63,625 nucleotides of DNA from Colwellia sp. (GCF_013215345.1 NZ_JABSOV010000015.1:1-63625); one strand, 5' to 3'. Positions 1 to 9,467 are shown, numbered from the stretch's first letter. Notes: generated by a model from the sequence alone, not told the origin. Translations and numbers: made by a program.

Positions 1-1174
1 TTGGCTGCTCATCGAGTAATGCTAAACAAGCTTGTGCGTATGCATTACTATCATCGGTGATGATGACACCATCAGATTGCTGGGCATTAATGCCGGCCAT
101 CGCCATAGTTGTTACCACAATAGCTTTATTAAGGGACATAGCTTCTAATACTTTATTTTGAATGCCACGAGCAATTTGTAATGGTGCAATAACACATTGA
201 GCTTGCTCTATAAAAGGCCGTACATCATGTACACGACCCGTAACAACAATACCTTTCTTTTTAGCTAAAGCACTCACTTCACTACTTGGGTTACCACCAA
301 CAATACAAAAAATAGCATCGGGTTGCTTGGCTAAAACCGATGGCCAAACATATTCAACAAACCACAACACGGCATCAACATTTGCCCAATAATCCATAGC
401 ACCAGTAAAACTAATAAAGGGTACCTGAGGGACTAAGCGTTCTTCAGAAAATTTGGCTTTAGGGTTAAAAAAGTTAACATCTACACCATTGAGTAAACCG
501 TGTACTTTGGCTTGCTGCGCTTGTGGCTGACTATCCCTAAAGAGTTGTGCTTCATCCGCTGAAACAAATAAGCTATGAGTAAATTGTGCGCTAATTGAGT
601 TTTCTTCTTTCGCCAATAACTTATATTCACGATTAAAAAACCACTTAGCAATACCGGTTTTTTTATTCGCGTATTGACGCCATTTATCAGAATCGACATC
701 AACAAAGTCAATCACACGCTCTAGTGACTCATATTCATCTCGCTGACCGCCCTTTCCTTGAACGTACTGCGCCATAGAAGATGAGTAAATAAAAACCTTG
801 CTAATGTTATGCTCGGCAAGTGTTCTATTAGTCCATTGCTGCATACGTTTATCAAAATAATAAGGCAGAGTAATTGGCTGGTTCGTTATAAAGCCTGTTA
901 AGCCTTTAATTTTTGCCAATGTTTTATGCTGATCTAAATGAAACACTGCAACACAATATTTAGCTAAGGTTGCCACATATTGCTTATCAAAAGGATCATC
1001 GATAAAACAGCCCAAATGCACATCATAATACTCACTTAATTTTTTTAGAATATTAAATGAACGTATCTTATCGCCCTTATTAGGCGGGAAAGGTATGCGA
1101 TGACAAAGAAAAAGCAATGGCTCTTTTTTACTTGGGCTTACATCGAGTTGAACTGGCTGACTAGCAAGGGTCAT
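1..1174 (-). CDS. XrtA/PEP-CTERM-associated glycosyltransferase (TIGR03087-like), C-terminus cut by window edge
   Basis: The minus-strand frame opens at the ATG at 1174 and stays open to the left window edge, giving about 391 residues. It is therefore partial, probably missing only a few C-terminal residues. The N-terminus carries the motif HRIPFPPNKGDKIRS, which I recognise from the 'sugar transferase, PEP-CTERM/EpsH1 system associated' family (GT4-like). The distal part has a GT-B donor-domain pattern (FTGAMDYWANVDAV, then IAPLQIARGIQNKVLEAM). It probably adds a sugar to a lipid-linked exopolysaccharide intermediate at the inner face of the cytoplasmic membrane. It starts 5 bases after the stop of the FemAB-like gene, so the two are likely co-transcribed. 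Family assignment is by motif; donor and acceptor sugars are unknown. Confidence 0.8.
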   Translation of the reverse strand, partial: MTLASQPVQLDVSPSKKEPLLFLCHRIPFPPNKGDKIRSFNILKKLSEYYDVHLGCFIDDPFDKQYVATLAKYCVAVFHLDQHKTLAKIKGLTGFITNQPITLPYYFDKRMQQWTNRTLAEHNISKVFIYSSSMAQYVQGKGGQRDEYESLERVIDFVDVDSDKWRQYANKKTGIAKWFFNREYKLLAKEENSISAQFTHSLFVSADEAQLFRDSQPQAQQAKVHGLLNGVDVNFFNPKAKFSEERLVPQVPFISFTGAMDYWANVDAVLWFVEYVWPSVLAKQPDAIFCIVGGNPSSEVSALAKKKGIVVTGRVHDVRPFIEQAQCVIAPLQIARGIQNKVLEAMSLNKAIVVTTMAMAGINAQQSDGVIITDDSNAYAQACLALLDEQP

Positions 1175-1179
1175 GGACA

Positions 1180-2262
1180 TTACCCCAAAAACTTAGATAA
1201 AAAAGGGCCTACTATTTGGCTTACTTTTAACGGTAATTTCTGCCAAAGCTGAATAAAGAACTTATATTTTGGATTGTTAGGACTTAAATTAGGTAATTCA
1301 TCGGCATTAACTAGGTGGTAATAGTAATACAGTGACTTAGGCTGCATGCCCCAGTTTTTCTTATATTTGTAGGGGCCACTATCATTTTTACTGCGACCGA
1401 AGTCATACCATCTATAGCCTCTTCCTCTGGCATTACACATCACTTGGTAATACATATAGTCAGCACTTTTAAGGCCGCGGGCGCTATCGTTGCCACCACC
1501 ATAATAAGGTAACACTTGCTCATTAAAATAAAAATTCATCACTGCACTTGATAGTTGCTTATCTTTATTTTTGATAACAGCGATATCAACATTTTCACCA
1601 AAAACATCAACTAAGTTATTAAAATAATCTTTACTAAATATAGGTGTACCTAAGTTGCGATAGCTGGTTGACAGTAGTTGATAAAAATCATGAAAATTCG
1701 CTTTTCCTTGTTGTAGGGAGAAACTCAGTTCATTTTTAAGGGAATGACGAATAACGGCACGCTGTTTCTTCTTAATATTTGCCAGGATTTGTTCATTGTC
1801 TTCGGCCAATTCACAAGCAAAAATACTATGCGCTTGTTTAAGCAATAACGCTGAATCTTGCTTTTCTTGATATCTTAATTCTAAATAATCAACGGAAAGC
1901 TTTTCGGCTAATTGGCAAGCCTCTTGTTCTAACTGACGTACAAGTGCTGGAGTATCGGCAATAGCTCCGCCATAAACACAAAAAGGCGTAGAGATGAGCG
2001 CGTGACCAAATAATTTACTTTTAACTTCTACTAATGGTAAAACACCGGCAATATTGCCATCAAGCTCTATAAACAAAAAATAACAATCATGGTTAAAGCT
2101 TTTTGAAATAACCTGTTGCCAGCCACTTAAATGAAAAAAGCTACCTTGCGAGTGGTTTTTGACATAGAGATCCCATCGTACAAAGTCAGCGGAGGTTAGC
2201 TGTTTAATTGCAACATTAGTAGTAGAAGCGGTATCAGTGCTGGTATTAAAAATAGTATTCAA
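1180..2262 (-). CDS. FemAB-like protein of XrtA/PEP-CTERM exopolysaccharide locus (TIGR03019-like)
   Basis: A 360-residue protein of the FemAB/GNAT-fold superfamily. The C-terminal region (about 270-330) has the run YDFGRSKNDSGPYKYKKNW, typical of the FemAB-like subfamily tied to PEP-CTERM loci. FemAB enzymes transfer aminoacyl groups to peptidoglycan; for this subfamily the substrate is unknown and a role in modifying exopolysaccharide or envelope is inferred from context. No signal peptide is visible, so it is cytoplasmic. The frame has no usable ATG near its N-terminus; the reading starts at TTG (2262), preceded by a weak purine-rich AAGAGAA. It sits between the glycosyltransferase (5-base gap) and the deacetylase. 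Confidence 0.8.
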   Translation of the reverse strand: MNTIFNTSTDTASTTNVAIKQLTSADFVRWDLYVKNHSQGSFFHLSGWQQVISKSFNHDCYFLFIELDGNIAGVLPLVEVKSKLFGHALISTPFCVYGGAIADTPALVRQLEQEACQLAEKLSVDYLELRYQEKQDSALLLKQAHSIFACELAEDNEQILANIKKKQRAVIRHSLKNELSFSLQQGKANFHDFYQLLSTSYRNLGTPIFSKDYFNNLVDVFGENVDIAVIKNKDKQLSSAVMNFYFNEQVLPYYGGGNDSARGLKSADYMYYQVMCNARGRGYRWYDFGRSKNDSGPYKYKKNWGMQPKSLYYYYHLVNADELPNLSPNNPKYKFFIQLWQKLPLKVSQIVGPFLSKFLG

Positions 2263-2332
2263 GTGTCCATTCTCTTGTTATTTAGCTTTATGATTAATAC
2301 CATAAAAGCCTTATCTCCGTTTAGCGCTTTCG

Positions 2333-3190
2333 CTATTTATCCAAGTAAACACTTTTCATTGTGTCCCATTGGTAATCCTCTAATAAACGCACGACCTTAG
2401 CTTCCATACGGGATAAATTTAAGTAGTGACGTAGTCTTGATTTAACTGAGGCGCCAGCTACCCGAGGTTGCTCTGGGTCTATCTCCCAAGGATGAAAGTA
2501 AAAGCTATAAGGCTGCTGCTCTGTACTTAAGTAGTTATCAATTCGCCTTTTAGATAAAAAGTAAGGATAAAGACGGAAATAACCGCCGCCACCTATGCCG
2601 GTATTACGATCGTTTTTACGTACTGTCGGTACAGGAATTTCTAAAATCCCTTCCGGACGCTGGTATTTGAAGCGTGGCCAATCAGGCACGCCATATAAAT
2701 CATGTTCAATAGGATAGGTACTAGAGCTGTAGTCAAAACCCAACTCAGCCAGTATTTCATAAACCCAAATATTACTGTCGTTAAAGGAGAAGCTCGGCGC
2801 CCTATAGCCAATAATCCCTTGCCCTGAAGTATCTTCAAGTATTTGTTTGCTTTTACTAACATCAGCACGAAATTCATCGGGTGTCATGATCGTCGCACGT
2901 TGATGAGCAAAGCCGTGGCTAGCTAGCTCATGCCCTTGCTCAACAATGGCTTTAATTAAATTAGGACAGCGCTCTGCAACCCAACCTAGCGTAAAAAAAG
3001 TACACTTGGCTTGTTTTTGCTCAAATAACTCTAGTAAACGATAGGTATTACGCTCTACGCGCATTTCTAAGCTTTGCCAATCTGACTTATTAATAACCTT
3101 TTCAAAGGCAGAGACATGAAAGTAATCTTCTACATCAACAGTTAATACTTGTTTTTCTGGTAATTGACTGGCTTTATTTACTACTGACAT
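2333..3190 (-). CDS. XrtA-system polysaccharide deacetylase (NodB fold with DUF3473, TIGR03006-like)
   Basis: A 285-residue carbohydrate esterase family 4 protein. The NodB motifs are visible in order: the Asp pair in LTVDVEDYFHVSAF near residue 20, the metal/catalytic segment HELASHGFAHQ near 86, YRAPSFSF near 130, and the C-terminal FYFHPWEID that marks the DUF3473 extension of exopolysaccharide-locus deacetylases. It would remove N-acetyl groups from an exopolysaccharide or its precursor. There is no clear signal peptide, as is usual for this subfamily. It starts 5 bases after the stop of the glycosyl-phosphotransferase gene, which implies one transcript. The polymer it acts on cannot be deduced from sequence. 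Confidence 0.88.
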   Translation of the reverse strand: MSVVNKASQLPEKQVLTVDVEDYFHVSAFEKVINKSDWQSLEMRVERNTYRLLELFEQKQAKCTFFTLGWVAERCPNLIKAIVEQGHELASHGFAHQRATIMTPDEFRADVSKSKQILEDTSGQGIIGYRAPSFSFNDSNIWVYEILAELGFDYSSSTYPIEHDLYGVPDWPRFKYQRPEGILEIPVPTVRKNDRNTGIGGGGYFRLYPYFLSKRRIDNYLSTEQQPYSFYFHPWEIDPEQPRVAGASVKSRLRHYLNLSRMEAKVVRLLEDYQWDTMKSVYLDK

Positions 3191-3195
3191 CTTAA

Positions 3196-4599
3196 TTAGC
3201 GCCCTTTGCCAAATAATACAATTTCAACGGTTCTAATTAATATTAGTAAATCCAACAAAAAACTACGGTGCTTAATGTAATAAAGGTCATACTTTAACTT
3301 TTCTAGTGAATCTGCCTCTGTTGCACCGTAAGGATATTTTAATTGTGCCCACCCCGTTAAACCCGGTTTAACATTATGACGTTCGTTATAATAAGGCAGA
3401 TTTTTAATTAAGCCTTGCACAAATTGTGGCCGTTCAGGCCGTGGTCCAACAAAGCCCATATCGCCATGGAGTACATTCCAAATTTGTGGTAATTCATCAA
3501 TACGGTATTTGCGCAAATATTGGCCAACTTTGGTAATACGACTATCATTTTCACTAGCCATTTGTGCGCCATGCTTTTCTGCATCTAAACGCATACTGCG
3601 AAATTTAATAATATTAAAGGGTTCGCCGTCTAAACCAACCCGCTCTTGCCGATAAAGTACTGGTGCATTAAAGCCTTCGGTGAGTTTCATACATAACACA
3701 GCAATAAGCATAATTGGCCAAGTAACTAACAATAAAACCACTGCCATTGCCGCATTAAAAATCCAATCTAAGGTATTGCGCAAGTGATTATTAGAAGCAA
3801 AGCCGTTGGAATAAATAACCCAACTTGGATAAATAAGGTTTACCGCTATTTGCCCTGTTTCACGTTCGATAAAATCTAATATTTCGGTTATTTCGATACC
3901 ACGAATTTTACAAGCAAAAAGTTCATCAACGGGTAAATTATTACGGCGTTCATCATTGGCGACGACAATTTCGTCAATCTCATTGGCTAAGGAGTACTCC
4001 ACCAATGACTCAGTTAGATTAATACGTGTTTCACGTTTAATTCCGTCAGGTGTATCCCCCACCATAACGATAAAACCATGGACGGTGAAGTCTTGCCTAT
4101 CGACATCCCGTCGCATACGCTTTTCAATTATTGATGCTCGTTCACCCGTACCCAGCACTAAAATATTTCGTTTGCCAAAGCCAAAAAAATCGACCTTAAA
4201 GGTAAAATAGCGGAAGCAACTTATCAGGAAAACACTAACCAATGAGGCGATAGCCAATAATTCAATGGGCAGATGATAAGGCCCATAAAATGGGTTGATT
4301 ATGGTTGCGGCAAAAAAAGCCACAGATACGCACATCAACATGCGACGGAAAATACCGCGAAAGCTTTCTCTCAGTTTTGAGTTATATAAACCTAATGCTA
4401 AAGCACTTAATTGATTAAGTAGCGCGAAGATAACCGCATATAGCAATAAGAAACCATCAGGAATCAACTGAAACTCAACAACTTTAAATAAGCCATTCAA
4501 ATGAACCGCTAAAAACAGAGATCCTGCGAATAGGATCTGCTCTATGATAATTAAAGACTTACTTCCTGCTGATAAATCACGAAACTTCGAACTAGACAT
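3196..4599 (-). CDS. Initiating sugar-phosphate transferase, XrtA-associated (TIGR03013/TIGR03025-like)
   Basis: A 467-residue polyprenyl glycosyl-phosphotransferase of the WbaP/WcaJ type, which loads the first sugar-phosphate onto undecaprenyl phosphate to start an exopolysaccharide repeat unit. The N-terminal third holds four to five hydrophobic membrane segments (about 15-140), followed by a Rossmann-like region (VLGTGERASIIEKRM). The C-terminal bacterial sugar transferase domain has a membrane hairpin near 280-305, then FNIIKFRSMRLDAE and the signature GDMGFVGPRPERPQF. It is the first gene of the leftward operon, diverging from the export lipoprotein gene across about 200 bases. The sugar specificity is unknown. 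Confidence 0.88.
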   Translation of the reverse strand: MSSSKFRDLSAGSKSLIIIEQILFAGSLFLAVHLNGLFKVVEFQLIPDGFLLLYAVIFALLNQLSALALGLYNSKLRESFRGIFRRMLMCVSVAFFAATIINPFYGPYHLPIELLAIASLVSVFLISCFRYFTFKVDFFGFGKRNILVLGTGERASIIEKRMRRDVDRQDFTVHGFIVMVGDTPDGIKRETRINLTESLVEYSLANEIDEIVVANDERRNNLPVDELFACKIRGIEITEILDFIERETGQIAVNLIYPSWVIYSNGFASNNHLRNTLDWIFNAAMAVVLLLVTWPIMLIAVLCMKLTEGFNAPVLYRQERVGLDGEPFNIIKFRSMRLDAEKHGAQMASENDSRITKVGQYLRKYRIDELPQIWNVLHGDMGFVGPRPERPQFVQGLIKNLPYYNERHNVKPGLTGWAQLKYPYGATEADSLEKLKYDLYYIKHRSFLLDLLILIRTVEIVLFGKGR

Positions 4600-4721
4600 A
4601 ACCGACTAGATTCCCTTTAATTGATAGCTGCTAAACTGCAAGTACCTTCCAACAAAAACAGCTCTAATTCTAACAAAAAACACACTAAAGTTAACGTTTA
4701 ATTTACACTTGTGAATTTACG

Positions 4722-4751
4722 TTGTTAAACTAAGATAAAATATCATACAAT
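4722..4751 (+). promoter_or_regulatory. Candidate sigma-70 promoter for the rightward exopolysaccharide operon
   Basis: TTGTTA at 4722-4727 and TACAAT at 4746-4751 are separated by 18 bases and lie 48 bases before the ATG of the export lipoprotein. The match is reasonable but the region is very AT-rich, so chance is not excluded. No sigma-54 type GG-N10-GC element was seen here. Confidence 0.3.
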
Positions 4752-4798
4752 TAATCATTGTTTTCTAATTAAATTGTATTTAATAAAAGGTGTAAATT

Positions 4799-5434
4799 AT
4801 GGATAATCGCTTTGCCAACAACTTAAAAGTTGGCCTGCTATTGCTAGCAACTTTTCTTTCAGGCTGTAGTTCACACAGTACACTTCCTAGCGCAACCTTG
4901 CACTCATCAAATACTATTAATATAAATTCGTATAAATACTTAATCGGCTCAGGTGATGTGCTTAATATTTTTGTTTGGCGAAACCCCGAAGTATCCGGAT
5001 CTTTTGTTGTTAGACCCGATGGCATGATTACCACATCGTTAGTTGAAGATATCAAGGTATCAGGTAAAACCCCAACTGAACTAGCCCGCTCAATTGAAGA
5101 AATATTAGCAACTTACCTGCGCGACCCTATTGTTACGGTTACAGTAGCAAATTTTGTCGGTCCTTTTAGTGAGCAAATCCGTGTTATCGGTGAAGCCGCG
5201 CAACCGCGGGCAATTAATTATACTCAGCACATGACTTTACTGGATGTTATGATCCAAGTTGGTGGTTTGACTGAGTTTGCCGATGGTAATGATGCGGTAT
5301 TGATACGTATTGAAAATGGTAAGCAAAGGCAATATCAAGTTATGATAGATCAATTGCTTAAAGATGGAGAGATAAGTGCAAATGTTGATATGTTACCTGG
5401 TGATATTATTATCATTCCTGAGGCATGGTTTTAA
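4799..5434 (+). CDS. Wza-like polysaccharide export lipoprotein, XrtA-associated (TIGR03027-like)
   Basis: A 211-residue outer-membrane auxiliary (OPX) protein. Residues 1-23 form a lipoprotein signal peptide ending in the lipobox LSGC, so the mature protein is lipidated at Cys23. A Poly_export domain follows (GSGDVLNIFVWRNPEVSG ... RPDGMITTSLVEDIKVSG, about 50-130), then one SLBB domain (IRVIGEAAQPRAI through LLDVMIQVGGLTEFADG). It is shorter than E. coli Wza (379 residues), which is normal for PEP-CTERM loci. It should form or gate the outer-membrane exit for the polymer. It is the first gene of the rightward operon and is followed by the chain-length protein. Confidence 0.9.
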   Translation: MDNRFANNLKVGLLLLATFLSGCSSHSTLPSATLHSSNTININSYKYLIGSGDVLNIFVWRNPEVSGSFVVRPDGMITTSLVEDIKVSGKTPTELARSIEEILATYLRDPIVTVTVANFVGPFSEQIRVIGEAAQPRAINYTQHMTLLDVMIQVGGLTEFADGNDAVLIRIENGKQRQYQVMIDQLLKDGEISANVDMLPGDIIIIPEAWF

Positions 5435-5485
5435 AACTGTCATCATTAACAACATCTCAAATTAGCGGACAATTAAAGGGTAGTA

Positions 5486-7072
5486 ATGCAAGAAATATTT
5501 GAAGAGATAATTGATTATCTAAAAGGAATTTGGTTAAAACGTCGTTATATCATCATAGCAACTTGGCTTATTTGTCCGCTTGGTTGGTATTTCGTTTCAT
5601 CTATGCCCGATGTATATGAATCAGAAGCAAGGGTTTATGTTGATACACAATCATTATTACGTCCTTTATTACGTGGTTTAACAGTTGAAACTAATCCGAA
5701 TACTCAAATTCGCCTAATGGTGAAAACGCTATTAAGCCGCCCTAATTTAGAACGCATATCGCGTATGACTGACCTTGATGTACAAGCGAGTAATAGTGAA
5801 GAATATGAGGAAATCATTAAATCGCTAAAAAATAACATAAAAATATCAGGGGTTGGACGAGAAAATATTTATACCCTGAGTATTGAAGATAAAGACCCCG
5901 AAATGGCGAGGAATATTGTTCGTGCAGCGTTAACTGTTTTTATTGAAAATACCTTAGGTGAAACTCGTAGTGACTCTGATAGTGCGCAAAAATTTATAAA
6001 TACTCAAATTAGAGACTATGAAAACAGATTAGGTAATGCTGAAGCTAGACTCACTAGCTTTAAACAAAAGTATAGTGGGATCCTACCTAATCAGTCGGGC
6101 GGCTATTACATAAAGTTGAACAGCAGTAGGGAGCAATTAAAGTCTATTGAATTAGATATTCTGGAAAATAAAACGCGTTTAGCATCCGCTAACAAACAAC
6201 TTACACAGTCGATAGTTACCAATCCCAACAGTGCTAATAAAATAAAAAGTGATAGCTCTATTCAAACCACTTACGATAACCGTATTACTGAGCTCGAAGT
6301 ACAGCTTGATACCTTAAAACTACGTTATACAGACAGACATCCAGATGTCATTGAAGTAAGTCGAAATTTAGCGCACTTAAATAAATTACGCAGTGCTGAA
6401 ATAGACAACTACCTCGAGCAAAATAGTGAAAATAGTGGCAGCTTAAACCGATTAAGTGCTAATCCGGTTATTCAAGAAGTACAAATACAAGTTAACCAAT
6501 TGGAAAACTTGATTGCTTCGCTCAATGTCAGAGCTGATAATTACCGCCAGCGTATTATTGAACTTGAAAGTAGTGTACATACTATACCTGAAATAGAAGC
6601 TGAATTAGTAGCCCTCAACCGTGGTTACTCTATTACCAAAGAAAAGTACGAACAATTATTATCACGTAAAGAAACCGCACAACTAGCGCAACAAGCCGAT
6701 GAAACAACAGATAAGATTCAATTTCGTACCTTAGATCCACCGCGTATTGCAAGTAAACCCTCAGGGCCAAAGCGGTTTGTTTTATTTGGTGTGGTCACAG
6801 TGTTAGGCTTTGCGGTTGGTATTGGTTTATCTTTATTAATGAGCCTATTAAACCCAGTAGCAACCTCGACAGCTCAATTATCAAAAGCCACCGGAGTGCC
6901 TATTTTTGGGGTAATCTCAGCCAATGAAAACTTAGGTTTACATAAATGGCATCAAAAGAAAACCATGCTTTTTGTCTGTTCTAACCTGTTATTACTATCA
7001 ATGTTAGTGATTTTTGTTAGTTATTTTTTATTTCCTGACCTCGTACAGGCTCCATTGAAAAGGATCTTTTAG
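5486..7072 (+). CDS. Wzz-like chain-length determinant, XrtA-associated (TIGR03007-like)
   Basis: A 528-residue polysaccharide co-polymerase. A Wzz domain begins at once, with a first membrane helix near 22-40 (IIATWLICPLGWYFV). A long periplasmic coiled-coil region (about 165-400) is rich in Glu, Asn and Gln heptads. The proline-rich segment FRTLDPPRIASKPSGPKR precedes a second membrane helix near 430, and another hydrophobic helix lies close to the C-terminus. It has no fused kinase domain; the tyrosine kinase is the next gene, starting 2 bases after this stop. Together they would form a split BY-kinase system controlling polymer length and export. Confidence 0.9.
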   Translation: MQEIFEEIIDYLKGIWLKRRYIIIATWLICPLGWYFVSSMPDVYESEARVYVDTQSLLRPLLRGLTVETNPNTQIRLMVKTLLSRPNLERISRMTDLDVQASNSEEYEEIIKSLKNNIKISGVGRENIYTLSIEDKDPEMARNIVRAALTVFIENTLGETRSDSDSAQKFINTQIRDYENRLGNAEARLTSFKQKYSGILPNQSGGYYIKLNSSREQLKSIELDILENKTRLASANKQLTQSIVTNPNSANKIKSDSSIQTTYDNRITELEVQLDTLKLRYTDRHPDVIEVSRNLAHLNKLRSAEIDNYLEQNSENSGSLNRLSANPVIQEVQIQVNQLENLIASLNVRADNYRQRIIELESSVHTIPEIEAELVALNRGYSITKEKYEQLLSRKETAQLAQQADETTDKIQFRTLDPPRIASKPSGPKRFVLFGVVTVLGFAVGIGLSLLMSLLNPVATSTAQLSKATGVPIFGVISANENLGLHKWHQKKTMLFVCSNLLLLSMLVIFVSYFLFPDLVQAPLKRIF

Positions 7073-7074
7073 CC

Positions 7075-7980
7075 ATGAGTACCATTGAAAAAGCCCTGGC
7101 TAAACAAAAATTAGCTCAGCAAGAAAAAGTTACTAACATCACTGAACATGAAGTGGTAAATGAGGCTCTTGTTCCAAAGACAACTAGCACGTCAGTTCCT
7201 GTAACAAGCGAAACAGTGAACAGCAAAGAGAACTGTAATAAAGATAAAATCATTTTAAATGGTGATAGGTTAAATGAGCGCGGATTTATTTATAGTCCCG
7301 ATAGCGCTCATCATATTCAAGAAGAATTTCGCCATATTAAACGAAAATTGCTAAACAATGCTTTTGGCTTAGCATCAAAAACACTACACAATAGTAACTT
7401 GATTATGGTGACCAGCTCTCATCCTAATGAAGGAAAAACCTATATCGCCATTAACTTAGCATTAAGTATTGCCCTAGAGCAGGATAAGACCGTACTGCTA
7501 ATTGATGCTGATGTACTAAGGCCTAGTTTGCACAGAGAATTAGAATTTGATAGTAAAAAAGGTTTACTCGAATACTTATTAGCTGAGGTGACATCGCTTT
7601 CTGATATTATTTACAGTACTAATATTGAAAACTTAAAACTAATTCCTGCCGGTAAGCCACACCATTTAACCAATGAGTTATTGGCCAGTGAGCGTATGGA
7701 GAGCTTAGCAAAAGAACTAGCTGAACGTTACCCCGACCGAATAGTTATTTTTGACTGTCCGCCAATCCTCGGCGTTACAGAAACGCCAGTATTATCCGAT
7801 CTTGTTGGCCAAGCGCTTATAGTGGTTGAAGAATCAAAAACTAAAACAGATGATGTTAAAACAGCGGTGAGTCAATTAAATAACGATATTGCTATAGGCT
7901 TAGTAATGAATAAAACCATTAGATCTAAAAAGGATATCTATGGCTATTATGGATATGGCTATGGCAGAAAAAACCAGTAA
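7075..7980 (+). CDS. XrtA-associated tyrosine autokinase (TIGR03018-like)
   Basis: A 301-residue cytoplasmic BY-kinase. The N-terminal 70 residues are low-complexity and probably linker. The P-loop is in SSHPNEGKTYIAINLA (near 120), Walker A' in LIDADVLRPSLH, and Walker B in VIFDCPPIL. The C-terminus is a tyrosine cluster, DIYGYYGYGYGRKNQ, the expected autophosphorylation tail. It works with the upstream chain-length protein, whose cytoplasmic end normally activates the kinase. The tail codons (TAT-GGC type repeats) overlap the start of the next gene in another frame. The name is secure; the cellular role is inferred from Wzc/CpsD relatives. Confidence 0.9.
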   Translation: MSTIEKALAKQKLAQQEKVTNITEHEVVNEALVPKTTSTSVPVTSETVNSKENCNKDKIILNGDRLNERGFIYSPDSAHHIQEEFRHIKRKLLNNAFGLASKTLHNSNLIMVTSSHPNEGKTYIAINLALSIALEQDKTVLLIDADVLRPSLHRELEFDSKKGLLEYLLAEVTSLSDIIYSTNIENLKLIPAGKPHHLTNELLASERMESLAKELAERYPDRIVIFDCPPILGVTETPVLSDLVGQALIVVEESKTKTDDVKTAVSQLNNDIAIGLVMNKTIRSKKDIYGYYGYGYGRKNQ

Positions 7981-9466
7981 AATTCTGTCACCAATACATT
8001 GCATCTCTCTAGCTGGCTTGTTTTTATCCGCCAACTCATTAGCAGGTGAATGGCGCTTTGATCCCAGTCTAGGACTCACCGAAACCTATACTGATAATAT
8101 TGAGCTGAATCAGTTAGATAAACAAACGAGTCTAGTGAGTCAGTTCATTATTGCTGCGGATGCTAACTTTAGCTCAAGAAAATTACAATTTTCATTTGCT
8201 GGTACAGAAACGCTGGTGGGCTATAGCCATGATAGTGAGCTTAATGATGACTATCAAACCTTATCGACTAGCGCATCCTATGCGCTATGGAATGATCAAT
8301 TACACGTTAATGGTAGTTCATCCATTACTAACGTCAGTAAAAATGATACTAGTAATAGCTTAGCTGACTTAGTTTCTGGTGATACGGTTCAGCAACTGAG
8401 TCACTCAGCAGGCTTGCAGTTTAATAGTGCTAACAGCGATTACTCACTCTTTTCCTCTTTATCCTACAGCATCACCGACACTGAGGATGATATAGGTGAA
8501 AGTAATGGTTATTCCGCGTTAATAACTAGTGAAAATGGTAATGCTGCCCGTTATATTTTCTGGCAGGTCGATGGTTCCTTCTCAAATAGAGAAAATGGCG
8601 ATTTTACCAGTGAAAACTATCAGATAGAAACTAAAATCGGCGCTATTACCCCCTATAAACTAAACCCATTTGTCCGTTTTTATAATGAGCGAGTTACCGG
8701 CACGTTAGCAGGTAGTAATCCTGATGCTATCCCGTCTTGGGGGCCTGGCATACGTTACCAAGTAGCCAAGCACTTTCTTATTGACCTATCGTATAACTAT
8801 GTCCGTGATGACACTCAGGCCAGTGATGATTACGTCGCTGCTGATATTGATTGGCAACTGTCTGCCCGGACATCTCTAAAAGCTGGCTATTCAAAGCGCT
8901 TTTTTGGTGATTCTTATACGTTAGACTTTTCACATAGAAGCAAACGGCTAAGTAATAGTATTTCTTACCATGAAACCATTGAAGTGTTCGATCGTAATAA
9001 CTTTCAAGAAGGAAATAACATACCTTTAGGTGGCACTAGCGAAAAAGAATCAGAGCTTGTTGAAGATAATTCGTTTAGTTTAAATAAACGTCTAGCATGG
9101 CAATCTAAATTAACCCTAGCTCGTACTACTTTTAGCCTAGATTTAGCTAACCGCGAGCGAGAAAGTTTAAGTAGCGGTGTGATAGATGACTATCTTGAAG
9201 CACGTTTTAGCATTACTCGTCGTATGAGCCCTAGAAGTGACGTTACTGTTTATCTTGATTACAGGAAAAATATTTTTGACAAAGATAGACCTGAAGGTCC
9301 TCGACAAGAGGATACCTATAAAACATTTTCGACAACTTATAATAGAAGCTTAGCGTCATCTCTCTATGCATTTATAACCTTACAATACCTTGACAGACAA
9401 TCAAATTTTGAACGCTACACTTACACTGAAGCCCGTGCTTCCATTAATTTAACAAAAGATTTCTAA
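7940..9466 (+). CDS. PEP-CTERM-system outer-membrane beta-barrel protein (TIGR03016-like)
   Basis: A 508-residue protein with a hydrophobic signal segment (HCISLAGLFLSANSLAG) cleaved before EWRFDPSLGL, followed by many alternating-pattern strands and a final Phe, as in outer-membrane barrels. The opening SLGLTETYTDNIEL matches a conserved family of uncharacterised barrel proteins coded in PEP-CTERM exopolysaccharide loci. Several ATGs lie together at 7940, 7949, 7955 and 7961; all overlap the end of the kinase gene by 20-41 bases, so the start is uncertain. A role as the outer-membrane porin for polymer secretion is inferred from context only. Confidence 0.82.
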   Translation: MAIMDMAMAEKTSKILSPIHCISLAGLFLSANSLAGEWRFDPSLGLTETYTDNIELNQLDKQTSLVSQFIIAADANFSSRKLQFSFAGTETLVGYSHDSELNDDYQTLSTSASYALWNDQLHVNGSSSITNVSKNDTSNSLADLVSGDTVQQLSHSAGLQFNSANSDYSLFSSLSYSITDTEDDIGESNGYSALITSENGNAARYIFWQVDGSFSNRENGDFTSENYQIETKIGAITPYKLNPFVRFYNERVTGTLAGSNPDAIPSWGPGIRYQVAKHFLIDLSYNYVRDDTQASDDYVAADIDWQLSARTSLKAGYSKRFFGDSYTLDFSHRSKRLSNSISYHETIEVFDRNNFQEGNNIPLGGTSEKESELVEDNSFSLNKRLAWQSKLTLARTTFSLDLANRERESLSSGVIDDYLEARFSITRRMSPRSDVTVYLDYRKNIFDKDRPEGPRQEDTYKTFSTTYNRSLASSLYAFITLQYLDRQSNFERYTYTEARASINLTKDF

Positions 9467-9467
9467 T

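Noticed and set aside
4027-4042. TGTTTCACGTTTAATT, resembling parS
   Set aside because: Only the left half matches; the right half lacks the palindrome. It lies in a conserved coding region of the glycosyl-phosphotransferase gene.
4630-4660. Minus-strand GG...GC pattern before the glycosyl-phosphotransferase, like a sigma-54 promoter for PrsR
   Set aside because: The spacing between the GG and GC elements is 9, not the required 10, so it would not be expected to work.
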